A DNA stretch of 64,000 bases, from assembly GCA_030681475.1 (NCBI GenBank), contig JAUXWT010000011.1, forward strand, positions 1 through 64,000, read 5' to 3'. The notes under the pieces are model-generated. The model saw only the letters and a program-made list of their open reading frames with translations, was not told the origin of the DNA and did not search any database. The stretch is from Bacteroidales bacterium. Lineage in GTDB: Bacteria; Bacteroidota; Bacteroidia; Bacteroidales; FEN-979. Positions within the stretch are counted from its first letter, which is position 1. Every line of letters starts with the position of its first letter. Positions 33,729 through 42,451 of this stretch are shown here, one piece after another. Both the position numbers and the translations under genes were made by a program.

Positions 33729-34214
33729 ATGAACAATCATCACAGTGAAAACATGCCCTCCTGGGCTCAAAAAACCGACTCCTGCAGACACACCCGCTGG
33801 AACAAGGAAAAAGCATGTAAATCGAGGCGTGGCGAATACATCGGCGCCATCATCTTTAACCTGATCTTTTTGTGGATCGTCAATAAAATCCCGGAATGGA
33901 ACATCGGGTTCATCAAAGATAATTACATGGTGGTCTTGTGGATACTGAATGTCAATATCTTCATTCAAATCGGCGGGAATGCGCTGATGCTTCTGCTGGG
34001 GTTTCCGGCTATCCGTTATATTTCGCGCAGCATTATTGAAGCGGCCGGTTTTGTGACCATGATGGCGCTGTATTACATTTATCCTTTTGATTTTACCCAT
34101 TTTCATGGCCTGGCCTGGCTCGACTGGCTCGTTCCCATTATCCTGATCATCGGCATGGTCGTTTCTGCGGTTAAGGTAATTTCAAACCTGTGGAAATTGA
34201 TTTTCAGGAAATGA
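33729..34214 (+). CDS. Small four-helix membrane protein, unknown
   Basis: 161-residue protein without an assigned family. A hydrophilic N-terminal 35 residues contain two Cys and many Lys/Arg (CRHTRWNKEKACKSRRGEY), followed by four probable membrane helices at about 38-52, 66-88, 95-115 and 130-150, with a FHGLAWLDWL loop before the last one. No signal peptide. Such proteins are common in Bacteroidota without known function. It is isolated between repeats and the DAHP synthase gene. Confidence 0.65.
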   Translation: MNNHHSENMPSWAQKTDSCRHTRWNKEKACKSRRGEYIGAIIFNLIFLWIVNKIPEWNIGFIKDNYMVVLWILNVNIFIQIGGNALMLLLGFPAIRYISRSIIEAAGFVTMMALYYIYPFDFTHFHGLAWLDWLVPIILIIGMVVSAVKVISNLWKLIFRK

Positions 34215-34351
34215 ACTGCTGTTGAAGAGAGGAATGTCAGGCAATCTGACACTACCCGAAACCTTGCTTGATAATCAGAACTTCCTGAATATAAAAATGT
34301 TGGTTGCCTGGAGATAGTAAGGTAACTGCAAACGGCATAATAAAGTATTGA

Positions 34352-34385
34352 TTGTAAATCCTCTGCGTCTCCGCGTCTCTGCGGT
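34352..34385. repeat. CTCTGCG array
   Basis: cctctgcgtctccgcgtctc then tgcggttt, same orientation as 33510-33540. It lies about 20 bp upstream of the DAHP synthase -7 element. Confidence 0.85.
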
Positions 34386-34403
34386 TTAAATTTCTTTTAT
34401 CCT

Positions 34404-34411
34404 TACCTTTG
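34404..34411 (+). promoter_or_regulatory. -7 element of the DAHP synthase gene
   Basis: TACCTTTG fits the consensus and lies six bases before the ATG. Transcription would then start at or next to the A of the start codon, giving a leaderless mRNA, unless a later start is used. Confidence 0.55.
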
Positions 34412-34417
34412 CCCCCA

Positions 34418-35512
34418 ATGACCACCCCCCTCCATATCACCCCCCTCGAAGAATGGTTGCCGGTTGCGGTACACCCCCTGGTCATTGCCGGCCCGTGCAG
34501 CGCGGAGAGTGAGGAGCAGGTCATGGAAACTGCCTGCGGCGTTGCTTCGATACCGCAGGTGAAGATATTCCGCGCGGGGATATGGAAACCCCGCACGCAA
34601 CCCGGCGCTTTTGAGGGCGTAGGAACGAAAGGACTTAAATGGCTGCAAAGAGTTAAGGAAGAGACCGGATTGCTGGTTACCGTCGAAGTTGCCAATCCCA
34701 GGCATGTTCAGCAGGCGTTGGATCATGGCATCGACATCCTGTGGATCGGCGCCCGCACGGTGGTCAATCCCTTTACGATCCAGGAGATCGGGGAGGCCAT
34801 CGAAGGCCGTGATATTCCTGTGATGATCAAAAATCCGCTCAACCCCGACCTGAAGACTTGGATGGGCGCCATCGAAAGGTTGAACAGGATGGGCATACAT
34901 AAGTTGATCGCCGTTCACCGGGGTTTTTCGTTCTTCAACCGTTCACCATACCGGAATGCACCCATGTGGGAGATCCCCATTGAACTCAAACGGCTTTGTC
35001 CGGAGTTGCCCATCATTGTTGATCCGAGCCATATCTGCGGGAAAAGGGATCTGATTCCCGAAACGATGCAAAAAGCCCTCGACCTGGAGATGAACGGGCT
35101 GATGATCGAAACGCACTTCGATCCCTCCGTAGCGCTCACAGATAAAAATCAGCAGATCACGCCGGCCCGGTTGCGTGAAAACCTTGCGAACCTGATCCTC
35201 AGACGGGAATCGGTCAACGGTGAATTCTCTCAAAAACTGGAGGAATTGAGGTCAGAAATTGATAAACTTGATGAGGAACTTATCGATATCCTTGCACGCC
35301 GGATGAAGGTGGTGGAGGAGATCGGCGCCTATAAAAAAGTCAACAGCATCACCATCCTCCAGTTAAAAAGGTGGAGGCAACTTACCCGGGATCGCATTGA
35401 AGCAGGTATTAAAATGGGGCTGAGCCGTGAATTTATCCTGAAATTACTCGAGTCGGTTCATGAAGAGGGTATCCAGCGGCAGATCGATGTCATGAACCGT
35501 GATGAATCGTGA
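34418..35512 (+). CDS. Bifunctional DAHP synthase / chorismate mutase
   Basis: First step of the shikimate pathway (PEP + erythrose-4-phosphate to DAHP) fused to the branch step chorismate to prephenate. DAHP synthase domain (about 1-260): VIAGPCSAES, FRAGIWKPRTQPGAFEG, IGARTVVNPFT, VDPSHICGKRD, with the metal-binding Cys, His, Glu and Asp of the type I beta group. C-terminal AroQ mutase (about 275-364): LEELRSEIDKLDEELIDILA with the Arg/Lys active-site residues. The DAHPS-CM order is typical of Bacteroidota; feedback control by the mutase domain is likely. Start taken at ATG 34418, since the TTG at 34409 lies in the promoter. Confidence 0.93.
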   Translation: MTTPLHITPLEEWLPVAVHPLVIAGPCSAESEEQVMETACGVASIPQVKIFRAGIWKPRTQPGAFEGVGTKGLKWLQRVKEETGLLVTVEVANPRHVQQALDHGIDILWIGARTVVNPFTIQEIGEAIEGRDIPVMIKNPLNPDLKTWMGAIERLNRMGIHKLIAVHRGFSFFNRSPYRNAPMWEIPIELKRLCPELPIIVDPSHICGKRDLIPETMQKALDLEMNGLMIETHFDPSVALTDKNQQITPARLRENLANLILRRESVNGEFSQKLEELRSEIDKLDEELIDILARRMKVVEEIGAYKKVNSITILQLKRWRQLTRDRIEAGIKMGLSREFILKLLESVHEEGIQRQIDVMNRDES

Positions 35513-35518
35513 TGCCGG

Positions 35519-36430
35519 TCACATCCATTTCTTCAATTTAAAATAGATGAACATCACCAGGGCTATGCCAAACATAACTCCGGAGAGGATCACAAACGAA
35601 TAGGGATGATCCTGTATCGGAAGCTTGATGTTCATTCCATACAGGCTGGCAATAAAGGTAAGGGGCAGGAGTACCGAGGATATCAGGGTCAGGATTTTTA
35701 TCACCTCGTTGGTTTTGTTCACCTGCAAAGAATCAAAGGTCATGGAATATCCTTTGATCAACTCCCCGTCATCCTCAACCATGTCCCAGATCTTCTGGTA
35801 GTAGTCCATGATGTTGCCCCAGTAATCTTCCATGTTTTCGGCAAATCCCTTGATCGCCCCGCTTTGCAATTTATTGAACAAGACCATCTGCGGCTTGAAC
35901 ATGGTATTCAGCAGGATCACGTTCTTCCGGGTGATGGATATCTTCTCGATGGTTGACTCGGCTTTTCTCAAAAAGAGTGATTTTCCGCAATCATCCACAT
36001 CCTTATCCACCCGCTCTACCAATCGTTGCGTATCCTTCATCAGGTGTTCAAGGATTTCATATAACAGGGCATCGCTGCTGCCGACCTGCATGCGTTCTGA
36101 GGCAGGCGATTTAATCTTCTCGCGGTGAAACAGGTCTTTAAGCATCCATTGCGATTTTGCCAGGCTGATCAGGTAGTCTTTGCCCCAGAAGAACTTTATT
36201 TCCCTGATCTCCACAAATTGTTCGGTAACTCCGAAATCGGGGAAATGGAGGATGATAAAATGATAATCATCATAAATATCGATCTTGGGCCGCAGGATCA
36301 CCTCCGACCGGCAATCTTCGAGGTCGAGTGGGTGGAAATGATACCGTTCCTGCAATGCCAGAAGGTCATCTTCGGTTGGCCTGACAATGTGTGACCACTT
36401 TAGTGTTCCGAATTTGATGGTTTCGATCAC
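35519..36430 (-). CDS. corA: CorA-type divalent cation transporter
   Basis: 303-residue magnesium/cobalt channel. The two C-terminal membrane helices (about 245-265 and 275-297) are preceded by the pore signature YGMN; the periplasmic loop after it contains KLPIQDHPYS. The large cytoplasmic domain has the family's helical funnel (KSLFLRKAESTIEKISITRKN). Start codon is GTG (36428-36430); the IETIKFGTLKW N-terminus is normal for the family. A TACCTTTG -7 element lies upstream. Convergent with DAHPS-CM, six bases between the stops. Confidence 0.9.
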   Translation of the reverse strand: MIETIKFGTLKWSHIVRPTEDDLLALQERYHFHPLDLEDCRSEVILRPKIDIYDDYHFIILHFPDFGVTEQFVEIREIKFFWGKDYLISLAKSQWMLKDLFHREKIKSPASERMQVGSSDALLYEILEHLMKDTQRLVERVDKDVDDCGKSLFLRKAESTIEKISITRKNVILLNTMFKPQMVLFNKLQSGAIKGFAENMEDYWGNIMDYYQKIWDMVEDDGELIKGYSMTFDSLQVNKTNEVIKILTLISSVLLPLTFIASLYGMNIKLPIQDHPYSFVILSGVMFGIALVMFIYFKLKKWM

Positions 36431-36472
36431 GGTATTTTACATTGAAGGATGATGACTGTTTATTTGAATGGA

Positions 36473-36480
36473 CAAAGGTA
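36473..36480 (-). promoter_or_regulatory. corA -7 element
   Basis: TACCTTTG on the minus strand, 42 bp before the GTG start. Upstream spacing element not clear. The 36431-36697 spacer holds otherwise only the REP block at its right end. Confidence 0.6.
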
Positions 36481-36652
36481 CCAAATATCCTTGAAAATAT
36501 TCCGGTTGCAATATCTTGGCTAAATTTTATTTTGATGTGCTGGAAAGTTTTTTCGATGTTTAATTAATCCTATTTCTGTATTAAAAAGGATATAAGCTCT
36601 TAAAAGTTTTTGAATGATCATGAACCAGGGTTTTACGGCTATCTTGCAAAAA

Positions 36653-36752
36653 TCATAATCCCCGTTTGGGGTCATTTAGCCCGAAGGGCTGACATGATTA
36701 TAGCACGAAACGGGGTAGTAATTTCATAAACCCCGAAGGGGTGACATTATTC
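36653..36752. repeat. REP hairpins, left of the RAYT gene
   Basis: gcccgaagggc and accccgaaggggt hairpins in the same order and spacing as at 12.4 kb and 14.3 kb. The second hairpin encodes the last residues of the transposase. Confidence 0.88.
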
Positions 36753-37177
36753 TTCATTTCAAATTTTTTCAGGAACTCTATGTATTCCTCCCTAAATGTT
36801 TTCTTCCGGTGATGCTCTTCCTGATGCAAGATGTACTGATACACAAGACCGATCTGGGAATGTGCATAGGAAAACGACCCAAAACCCTCCTGCCAGGAAA
36901 ATTTACCCCGCACAATTTTTTTATCGTTGATAAAATTGGACGTGTTGTTCTTTACATCCCTGACTAAATCGGACAATGCCATGGAAGGCCTTAATCCTAT
37001 TAACAAATGGACGTGATTTGAAACACCATTTACAATAATCGGTTTTTGATTTTTTCCTTTAATGATCCCGGACATGTATTTAAAGATTTCTTCACGCCAT
37101 GGTTGTTGTAATAAGTTGTCCCTGCCTTGTACGGCAAATACAACCTGAATGTAGATTTGAGAATATGTTCCTGCCAT
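36698..37177 (-). CDS. REP-associated tyrosine transposase (RAYT, Y1_Tnp)
   Basis: 159-residue HUH-type single-strand transposase of the IS200/REP-associated group. N-terminal YSQIYIQVVFAVQGRD, the HUH motif NHVHLLIGLRP (His-55/His-57) and the catalytic-Tyr region LVYQYILHQEEHH near residue 125 are all present. REP-associated transposases process REP hairpins, here the ccccgaagggg elements on both sides and at 12.3-14.5 kb. The last 14 residues (NNVTPSGFMKLLP...) are translated from a REP hairpin. No cargo gene; so it is a domesticated RAYT rather than a full IS. Confidence 0.88.
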   Translation of the reverse strand: MAGTYSQIYIQVVFAVQGRDNLLQQPWREEIFKYMSGIIKGKNQKPIIVNGVSNHVHLLIGLRPSMALSDLVRDVKNNTSNFINDKKIVRGKFSWQEGFGSFSYAHSQIGLVYQYILHQEEHHRKKTFREEYIEFLKKFEMKNNVTPSGFMKLLPRFVL

Positions 37178-37190
37178 AGCTTCTTTTATT

Positions 37191-37262
37191 TCACCCCTTC
37201 GGGGTTTGGTTTATCGTTGATAATCCATAATGCTATAATCATGTCACCCCTTCGGAGTTATT
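37191..37262. repeat. REP hairpins, right of the RAYT gene
   Basis: caccccttcggggttt and caccccttcggagtt in inverse orientation to the left block, separated by about 55 bp. Confidence 0.85.
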
Positions 37263-37290
37263 TGGCTTCTGATCCTGATCTTTGTTGATT

Positions 37291-37971
37291 TTACAAGCCG
37301 GGCTTTTTCCAGCGAAAGGTGTTGATCATGTGCTCCATGTCTTTCTTTAAAAATTCAATGACCGGAGCCAGCGAATCATTGTTGGGGATACTGTTGAAGT
37401 AAAGGGCCCCCCTGATGAAATTTGTAACACTGTCGGTCAGGTAAAACTGGTATGGCGAGGCGGCGTCTGAACCCCTTATGTCGTAGGCTAATCCAAATAC
37501 CCGGTGTACGGGATCGATAAACTCCCGTTGCGTAATGGCATTTGCCTTGGGGATGTGCTTGTTAACCAGGGTGTGTGCATCATCCAGATATTCAGGAAGG
37601 TTTCCTTCGATAATTTTGTAACTGATGTGCAGCGTTGCTTTAAACGGTTTATACCGGATATTGATCCAATAAGGCTCGGCCATTTTACTGTCGTCGGCGG
37701 TAAAATCTGCATACGACGGGTATTCAAATGTATATGGAAATGCAGGATCAAACACCCGGTAGGTGCGTTCAGGCAGGTCGATACGGAAATAACCTCTGGG
37801 TTTTGGGGTGTAGCTGTCGCTGCAGGAAGAAAACAGCAGCATTAGAAGAGTGAATAGGAGAAAAAAATTTATAGAAGTTTTGAAATAGCGAGGTAGCGAG
37901 GTAGCGAAGTGGCGAAATTTCGCTACCTCGCTATCTCGCATTTTCGCTGCTTTTTTAAAATGGCAGATCAT
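37291..37971 (-). CDS. gldD: Gliding-motility lipoprotein GldD
   Basis: Outer-membrane-associated lipoprotein of the Bacteroidota gliding/type IX-linked set. Lipobox LLFSSC (about 45-50) is followed by SYTPKPRGYFRIDLPERTY, the family's opening, and IEGNLPEYLDDAHTLV and FNSIPNNDSLAPVIEFLKKD near the end. Mature part is complete. The N-terminus is doubtful: the residues before the signal peptide come from a palindromic octamer array (37886-37940), and no other ATG fits. It follows ssb with a 17-base overlap; in flavobacteria gldE lies between ssb and gldD, and it is absent here. Motility need not be inferred: many non-gliding Bacteroidales keep gldD. Confidence 0.85.
   Translation of the reverse strand: MICHFKKAAKMRDSEVAKFRHFATSLPRYFKTSINFFLLFTLLMLLFSSCSDSYTPKPRGYFRIDLPERTYRVFDPAFPYTFEYPSYADFTADDSKMAEPYWINIRYKPFKATLHISYKIIEGNLPEYLDDAHTLVNKHIPKANAITQREFIDPVHRVFGLAYDIRGSDAASPYQFYLTDSVTNFIRGALYFNSIPNNDSLAPVIEFLKKDMEHMINTFRWKKPGL
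37886..37940. repeat. Palindromic octamer array agcgaggt / cgctacct
   Basis: Four agcgaggt-like 8-bp units face two cgctacctc-like units around gcgaaatttcgc. It lies across the presumed gldD start, 15 bp from the ssb stop. Confidence 0.88.
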
Positions 37972-38383
37972 CCTCCGGTGTATTCTCTATCGGAACATCA
38001 TCTTTCGGTGTTTCTGAAGACTGGGGCCCCCCGTTATTTTCATCCCTGCGCGGACCTCCAAGCATTTGCATGGAATCGCCCAGGATTTCGTACATGTACT
38101 TTTTCTGGCCCTCCTTGTCTTCGTACTCGCGCTTTCTGATCCGCCCCTCGATATAGACAGTGTTTCCCTTTTTGAGGAAACGTTCGGCCACGTCGGCAAG
38201 TCCTCTCCACATTACGATGTTATGCCACTCGGTATGTGTGGTTTTTTCGCCATCCTTGCCTTTGTAGGCTTCGGTTGTCGCCATCGTGAAAGTTGCCTTT
38301 TTTACACCGTTCTCAAAATTCTGAACCTCCGGATCCCGTCCCAGATTACCGATCAAAATTACCTTGTTAACTCCAGTTGCCAT
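37955..38383 (-). CDS. ssb: Single-stranded DNA-binding protein
   Basis: 142-residue SSB for replication and repair. OB-fold: VNKVILIGNLGRDPEVQNF (about 5-23), TMATTEAYKGKDGEKTTHTE, WHNIVMWRGLADVAERFLKKG, VYIEGRIRKREYEDKEGQKK. The C-terminus is the acidic EDDLPF tip that binds partner proteins. Start at ATG 38381-38383, the standard family N-terminus MATGVNK; fifteen more in-frame codons upstream would run through the promoter. Located directly upstream of gldD. Confidence 0.94.
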   Translation of the reverse strand: MATGVNKVILIGNLGRDPEVQNFENGVKKATFTMATTEAYKGKDGEKTTHTEWHNIVMWRGLADVAERFLKKGNTVYIEGRIRKREYEDKEGQKKYMYEILGDSMQMLGGPRRDENNGGPQSSETPKDDVPIENTPEDDLPF

Positions 38384-38415
38384 GATGAATGAATTTAAGT
38401 TAATAACTCCGTGAA

Positions 38416-38423
38416 CAAAAGTA
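38416..38423 (-). promoter_or_regulatory. ssb -7 element
   Basis: TACTTTTG on the minus strand, 32 bp before the start codon; no clear TTG element. Confidence 0.55.
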
Positions 38424-38597
38424 CTCAATTTAATGCTTAATCGGGTTTGGGGTCAAAAGGTAATACATGAAATGGAAGTTTTTTTTAATTTTAATGAATA
38501 TTTTTACCAATTTTGCAGGAATCTGGACATGAAAAATCATCATATTATGGTACCTTTTTCAATATCCAGGTCTGGATTTTAAGCTGTTGTGAAAATA

Positions 38598-40739
38598 ATG
38601 AACCAAACCACCCGTACAATAATCGGAGTTCTTGTACTGCTTCTTTCGGTAGTAATCATTTCGGTGGTCCGCATCAACCCACCCACGACAACACCTGCGC
38701 GGTCAACGGAGACACGTGATGCAAGCGTGCTGGAAGGGCTGTTCAAGGGCGAGATCCTCACGCAGGAATTCACGGTGAGAAGAAAATATGTGAGTGGCGT
38801 GGATCTGGTATTTTCCCATGGGGGTAGATACAATTCAAATGACAACACCCTCATGTTGCTTGATACAAATTACCGGACGCTTTATCAGGAGCGTTTTTCT
38901 TCGGTCGATATCAAGGAGGGAGCCTTAACCTCTTTCCGGTTCAGCAAATCCGTTTTTATCGGAAAAGGTAACCGTGTTTATCTTTGCCTGTTTTCGAACG
39001 ATGGAACGCAGGCGAATACAATCTCCCCATTGTTGAACCCATCTGACTCAATCGGACCCCTTTATGTATCCAGGGTCATCGGGGATGACCTGCCGTCCTC
39101 CATTAAAAACATTACACGGAAATACAAGGGAAGTCTCATGATAAGGACTTACGGAACTGATCAGGATCAGTTCTGGCTGATGAAGATCTTTCTCTATTTC
39201 CTTGGCGTTTGCCTGTCGGGGCTTATCGTCTGGTTTACCTGGTTCAGGACAACATTGGCGAGGATCAGAATCCTTCCCGAATGGGTCTTTTTGGCCATTG
39301 CCATACCGGTTTCAACCGTATTTGCCTTTATCACCCCCCCGTTGCAGGTTCCCGATGAAGGAAGCCATTTTTTAAAAGTCAACGAAATAGCTGAATTCAA
39401 CCTGTTTAATAAAAATAAAACAGGACCTGTTTCAATCCTGAAACTCGATTCGGCATTCGGTGATCTTCATTTTTTAGCCGGAAAAAAGACCACCGTCGAA
39501 GAAATCACCAAACACCTTGGCGTTAAACTTGAACCTGAAAAAAGAGCGCCCATATCTCCTCCGTCGTACACAGTTCCATATTTGCCGCAGGCGCTGGGGG
39601 TATTTATCGCGAAGGTACTGGGTGCCTCTCCCCTGGTGATGATGTATCTCGGAAGATTGTTTAACATGCTCATTTCTGTTATCATCCTGTTTTATGCCAT
39701 CCGGATCATTCCGCAATTCAAATGGACTTTCCTCCTGCTCGCCCTGATGCCCAAAACATTGTTTCTGCTCGGATCCCTATCCTACGATAGTTTTACCATC
39801 AGCCTTTCGTTCTTTACCATCGCCGTATTTTTCCATTATGCCTTTGCCTGCGAAAGGAACCTGAGCTTTAAAGACCTTGCCGTAATGGCCTTTCTTGTAC
39901 TCCTTTTACTCCTGTGCAAACCACCCTATTTTATCCTGGGGTTGCTTTTCTTTTTTATTCCCCGGAGAAAATTCGGATATCTGTACAAGTATATCATGAT
40001 TGCGATCGGGGTGGTTGTCATCGCGGGGTCTATCTTTATGGGATGGACGGCCATGGTTGGCTATTTTTCCGGCAATGCCACCACTGAACAGGTCAGTCCG
40101 GAGGAACTATCCGCCTACAGGGCAGACCTGCCTGTGATCAGGCCCGAAGATCAGATCAAACTTATTAAAGCTGACATCCCGGGGTATTTGAAACTCATTG
40201 TGAAAAGTGGCTTCGTTCATTACCGATCGTATATTATCAGGAGTTTCGTTGGTGTACTCGGATGGATCGATGTTCATCTGCCCAATGTGCTGACCTCTTC
40301 CTACCTGCTCCTGATCTTGTTTTCGGCGCTGGTTTTTTACGACAAAAATGTCACGCTCGGGATTTCTAAGAAAACACTGCTCCTCCTCCTCCTGGTCATA
40401 ACATTCGTCATCGTCGAGACCGCCATGTATATATACGCCACACGCCCCGGGCGCGACCGGGTGTTTGGTGTTCAGGGCAGATACTTCATCCCGATGGCCC
40501 CCCTCTTTTTCATGCTTTTTTACAACAAATATCTCAATCCGGCGCTAAACGTGTTGTTCAGCTTGCGCCGAAAAGAGTACAAAGCCGCGAAGGTTAAGGT
40601 GAAACCTGCCATTTATGAGGAGATATTGGAAAAAGAACAGCTTTTCAACAAGTACTTATATCTTCTCATCACCGGCTTTTGCGTGTTTACGTTGCTATAT
40701 TCAATTTATATCACCCTGATAAGGTATTACAATATCTGA
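38598..40739 (+). CDS. DUF2142-like polytopic membrane protein
   Basis: 713-residue inner-membrane protein, probably a GT-C-type glycosyltransferase or polymer-related protein. N-terminal TM (about 6-24), then a periplasmic beta domain to about 190 (VSGVDLVFSHGGRYN), followed by about 11 membrane helices. The first loop after TM2 carries TPPLQVPDEGSHFLKVNEI, the P-x-DE-x-x-H motif of DUF2142. GT-C enzymes bind lipid-phosphate sugars through such acidic loops. Start at ATG 38598; a GTG three codons earlier is possible. The next gene is a dolichyl-phosphate-sugar-synthase-like GT, 16 bp on, which would supply the lipid-linked donor. Confidence 0.75.
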   Translation: MNQTTRTIIGVLVLLLSVVIISVVRINPPTTTPARSTETRDASVLEGLFKGEILTQEFTVRRKYVSGVDLVFSHGGRYNSNDNTLMLLDTNYRTLYQERFSSVDIKEGALTSFRFSKSVFIGKGNRVYLCLFSNDGTQANTISPLLNPSDSIGPLYVSRVIGDDLPSSIKNITRKYKGSLMIRTYGTDQDQFWLMKIFLYFLGVCLSGLIVWFTWFRTTLARIRILPEWVFLAIAIPVSTVFAFITPPLQVPDEGSHFLKVNEIAEFNLFNKNKTGPVSILKLDSAFGDLHFLAGKKTTVEEITKHLGVKLEPEKRAPISPPSYTVPYLPQALGVFIAKVLGASPLVMMYLGRLFNMLISVIILFYAIRIIPQFKWTFLLLALMPKTLFLLGSLSYDSFTISLSFFTIAVFFHYAFACERNLSFKDLAVMAFLVLLLLLCKPPYFILGLLFFFIPRRKFGYLYKYIMIAIGVVVIAGSIFMGWTAMVGYFSGNATTEQVSPEELSAYRADLPVIRPEDQIKLIKADIPGYLKLIVKSGFVHYRSYIIRSFVGVLGWIDVHLPNVLTSSYLLLILFSALVFYDKNVTLGISKKTLLLLLLVITFVIVETAMYIYATRPGRDRVFGVQGRYFIPMAPLFFMLFYNKYLNPALNVLFSLRRKEYKAAKVKVKPAIYEEILEKEQLFNKYLYLLITGFCVFTLLYSIYITLIRYYNI

Positions 40740-40755
40740 ACCCAATTATAATCCC

Positions 40756-41640
40756 ATGGATACTGAAGTCCAGCTTACGGTTATCATCCCATCATTCAAC
40801 GAGGTTGAGAACCTCAGGATTTTCCTGCCCGAATTGATTGGCCATTGCCGGGAAAACAATTGGCAGATCATTCTTGTCAATGACGGTTCAAGCGACTCAA
40901 CCAAAGAATTTCTGAAGAGCCTGGAGCAGGAAACCATACTGACAGTTGTGCATCATAAGCTGAACAAGGGCTATGGCGCCGCCATAAAATCGGGTATCAG
41001 GGAGTGCCAGACCGAATACCTCATCACTTTCGATGCCGATGGCCAGCATTACATCGAAGATATCGACAGACTGAGACGTTTCCTGCTGGAAAATGATGCC
41101 GACATGGTGGTGGGTTCCCGGAAAGGTCTGAAATCGTCTTCCCATTTCAGGGGATTTGGCAAAGGGATCATCCGCCTGATCGCCAGGATTATGATGACGG
41201 TTCCGGTTCACGATCTCAACTCAGGCATGAAGATCTACCGTGCCGATCTTGCAAAAAAATACCTGCACCTCACGACCGATACCATGTCGTTCAGCGATGT
41301 GATCACCCTGGTATTCATAAACAACCGCCATGTGGTGCTTGAAGAACCGATCGGCATTAAAGAACGGACAACAGGGCAGAGCACCATCGGGTTTCAGACT
41401 GCCTTTCAAACGATCATGGAAATTCTTCACATCGTGATCCTCTTCAACCCGATGAAGATATTCCTGCCGTTGGCGCTGCTGTGTCTGTTCCTTACCGGCT
41501 TGTGGGGGATTCCTTTACTGATCGAAGGCAGGGGGCTCAGCATTGGATCGTTGTTGGGTGTGATCATGGGAATTTTGCTGTTTCTGCTCGGGTTGATCGC
41601 GGAACAATTGTCGCTTATCCGCCGGAATCAGCATGAGTGA
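40756..41640 (+). CDS. Polyprenyl-phosphate sugar synthase-like GT2
   Basis: 294-residue family 2 glycosyltransferase of the DPM1/GtrB type, forming polyprenyl-phosphate-linked sugar. Motifs: VIIPSFNEVENLRIFL, LVNDGSSDSTKEF, NKGYGAAIKSGI (the nucleotide-side Gly loop), TFDADGQH (DxD) and SGMKIYRADL. The C-terminal tail holds two membrane helices (about 225-245 and 255-280), as in GtrB-like enzymes. Pairs with the DUF2142-like gene upstream, so a lipid-phosphate-sugar/GT-C pathway is likely. Convergent with the GT2 at 41648. Confidence 0.85.
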   Translation: MDTEVQLTVIIPSFNEVENLRIFLPELIGHCRENNWQIILVNDGSSDSTKEFLKSLEQETILTVVHHKLNKGYGAAIKSGIRECQTEYLITFDADGQHYIEDIDRLRRFLLENDADMVVGSRKGLKSSSHFRGFGKGIIRLIARIMMTVPVHDLNSGMKIYRADLAKKYLHLTTDTMSFSDVITLVFINNRHVVLEEPIGIKERTTGQSTIGFQTAFQTIMEILHIVILFNPMKIFLPLALLCLFLTGLWGIPLLIEGRGLSIGSLLGVIMGILLFLLGLIAEQLSLIRRNQHE

Positions 41641-41647
41641 CGTATGG

Positions 41648-42451
41648 TCATCTCCCGGGTTTGAAAAGGGAATGACCGGCTTCAAGAAGTCCATAGATAA
41701 AAACAATCAGATGGATCTTTACACGGTGTTTCAATAACCTCCATCGGTTTTGATCATACCTTGCATGGATCCGGTACTGTTCTTTAAATTGTTTCCTGTA
41801 ATTCCTGGAGCTGATCGATTCACGGTGAACCCTGAAACAGGCGAGATCATCGTTGATATACCCCGGATGACCAAGTTTTGCCAGCCTGAGCCACAGATCA
41901 TAATCCATGGCGGTGGGCAAGGCGATATCGATCTGTCCGACTGCATCCATAGCCTTGCGTCTGATGAAGACGGCCGGCTGCGATATGAAATTTTCGGTCA
42001 GCAGCCTTTCAAAGCTGTATTTCCCCGACAATCTTTTTTTATACGCGGTGATCCATTTCCTGATCTCCCGATCCTGTTCATCAATGATCCTGCAATTGCC
42101 ATAGAGCCACAAACAATCCGGATGAAGGGCGAAGAAATCGACGACTTTCTGCAAAGCCCCTGGCAGGAGCATGTCATCGGAGTTCAGCCACCCGATGATC
42201 TCCCCTTTTGCCATGGTCACTCCTTTGTTCAGGGCGTCGGGCATGCCCATATCCGGTTCTGAAATATACCGTAAGTTACCGGCATGTTTTTCCAGGATTT
42301 CGAGGGAGCCATCAGTCGATCCCCCGTCGATCACGATGTGTTCGACCGGAACATCCACCTGCTGCTCAAGCACACTCACCAATGTCCTTTCAACAAATCC
42401 GGCCTGGTTCAGAGAGGGGGTGACGATGGATATTTCAGGGCCTTTCTGCAT
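41648..42451 (-). CDS. Glycosyltransferase family 2 (WcaA/PGL-like)
   Basis: 267-residue family 2 enzyme. ISIVTPSLNQAGFVERTL at the N-terminus, HIVIDGGSTDGSLEIL, GWLNSDDMLLPGAL (metal DD), and PTAMDYDLWLRLA as the acceptor-side ED-x-W equivalent. Typical of enzymes in O-antigen/exopolysaccharide clusters with VIDGGSTDG. Last gene of a five-gene minus-strand run; its start overlaps the preceding GT4 gene by 17 bases. Substrate unknown. Confidence 0.87.
   Translation of the reverse strand: MQKGPEISIVTPSLNQAGFVERTLVSVLEQQVDVPVEHIVIDGGSTDGSLEILEKHAGNLRYISEPDMGMPDALNKGVTMAKGEIIGWLNSDDMLLPGALQKVVDFFALHPDCLWLYGNCRIIDEQDREIRKWITAYKKRLSGKYSFERLLTENFISQPAVFIRRKAMDAVGQIDIALPTAMDYDLWLRLAKLGHPGYINDDLACFRVHRESISSRNYRKQFKEQYRIHARYDQNRWRLLKHRVKIHLIVFIYGLLEAGHSLFKPGR

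Noticed and set aside
36698-37177. Complete IS200/IS605 element
   Set aside because: No TnpB, and the flanks are REP hairpins of the RAYT type found elsewhere in the window without the gene.
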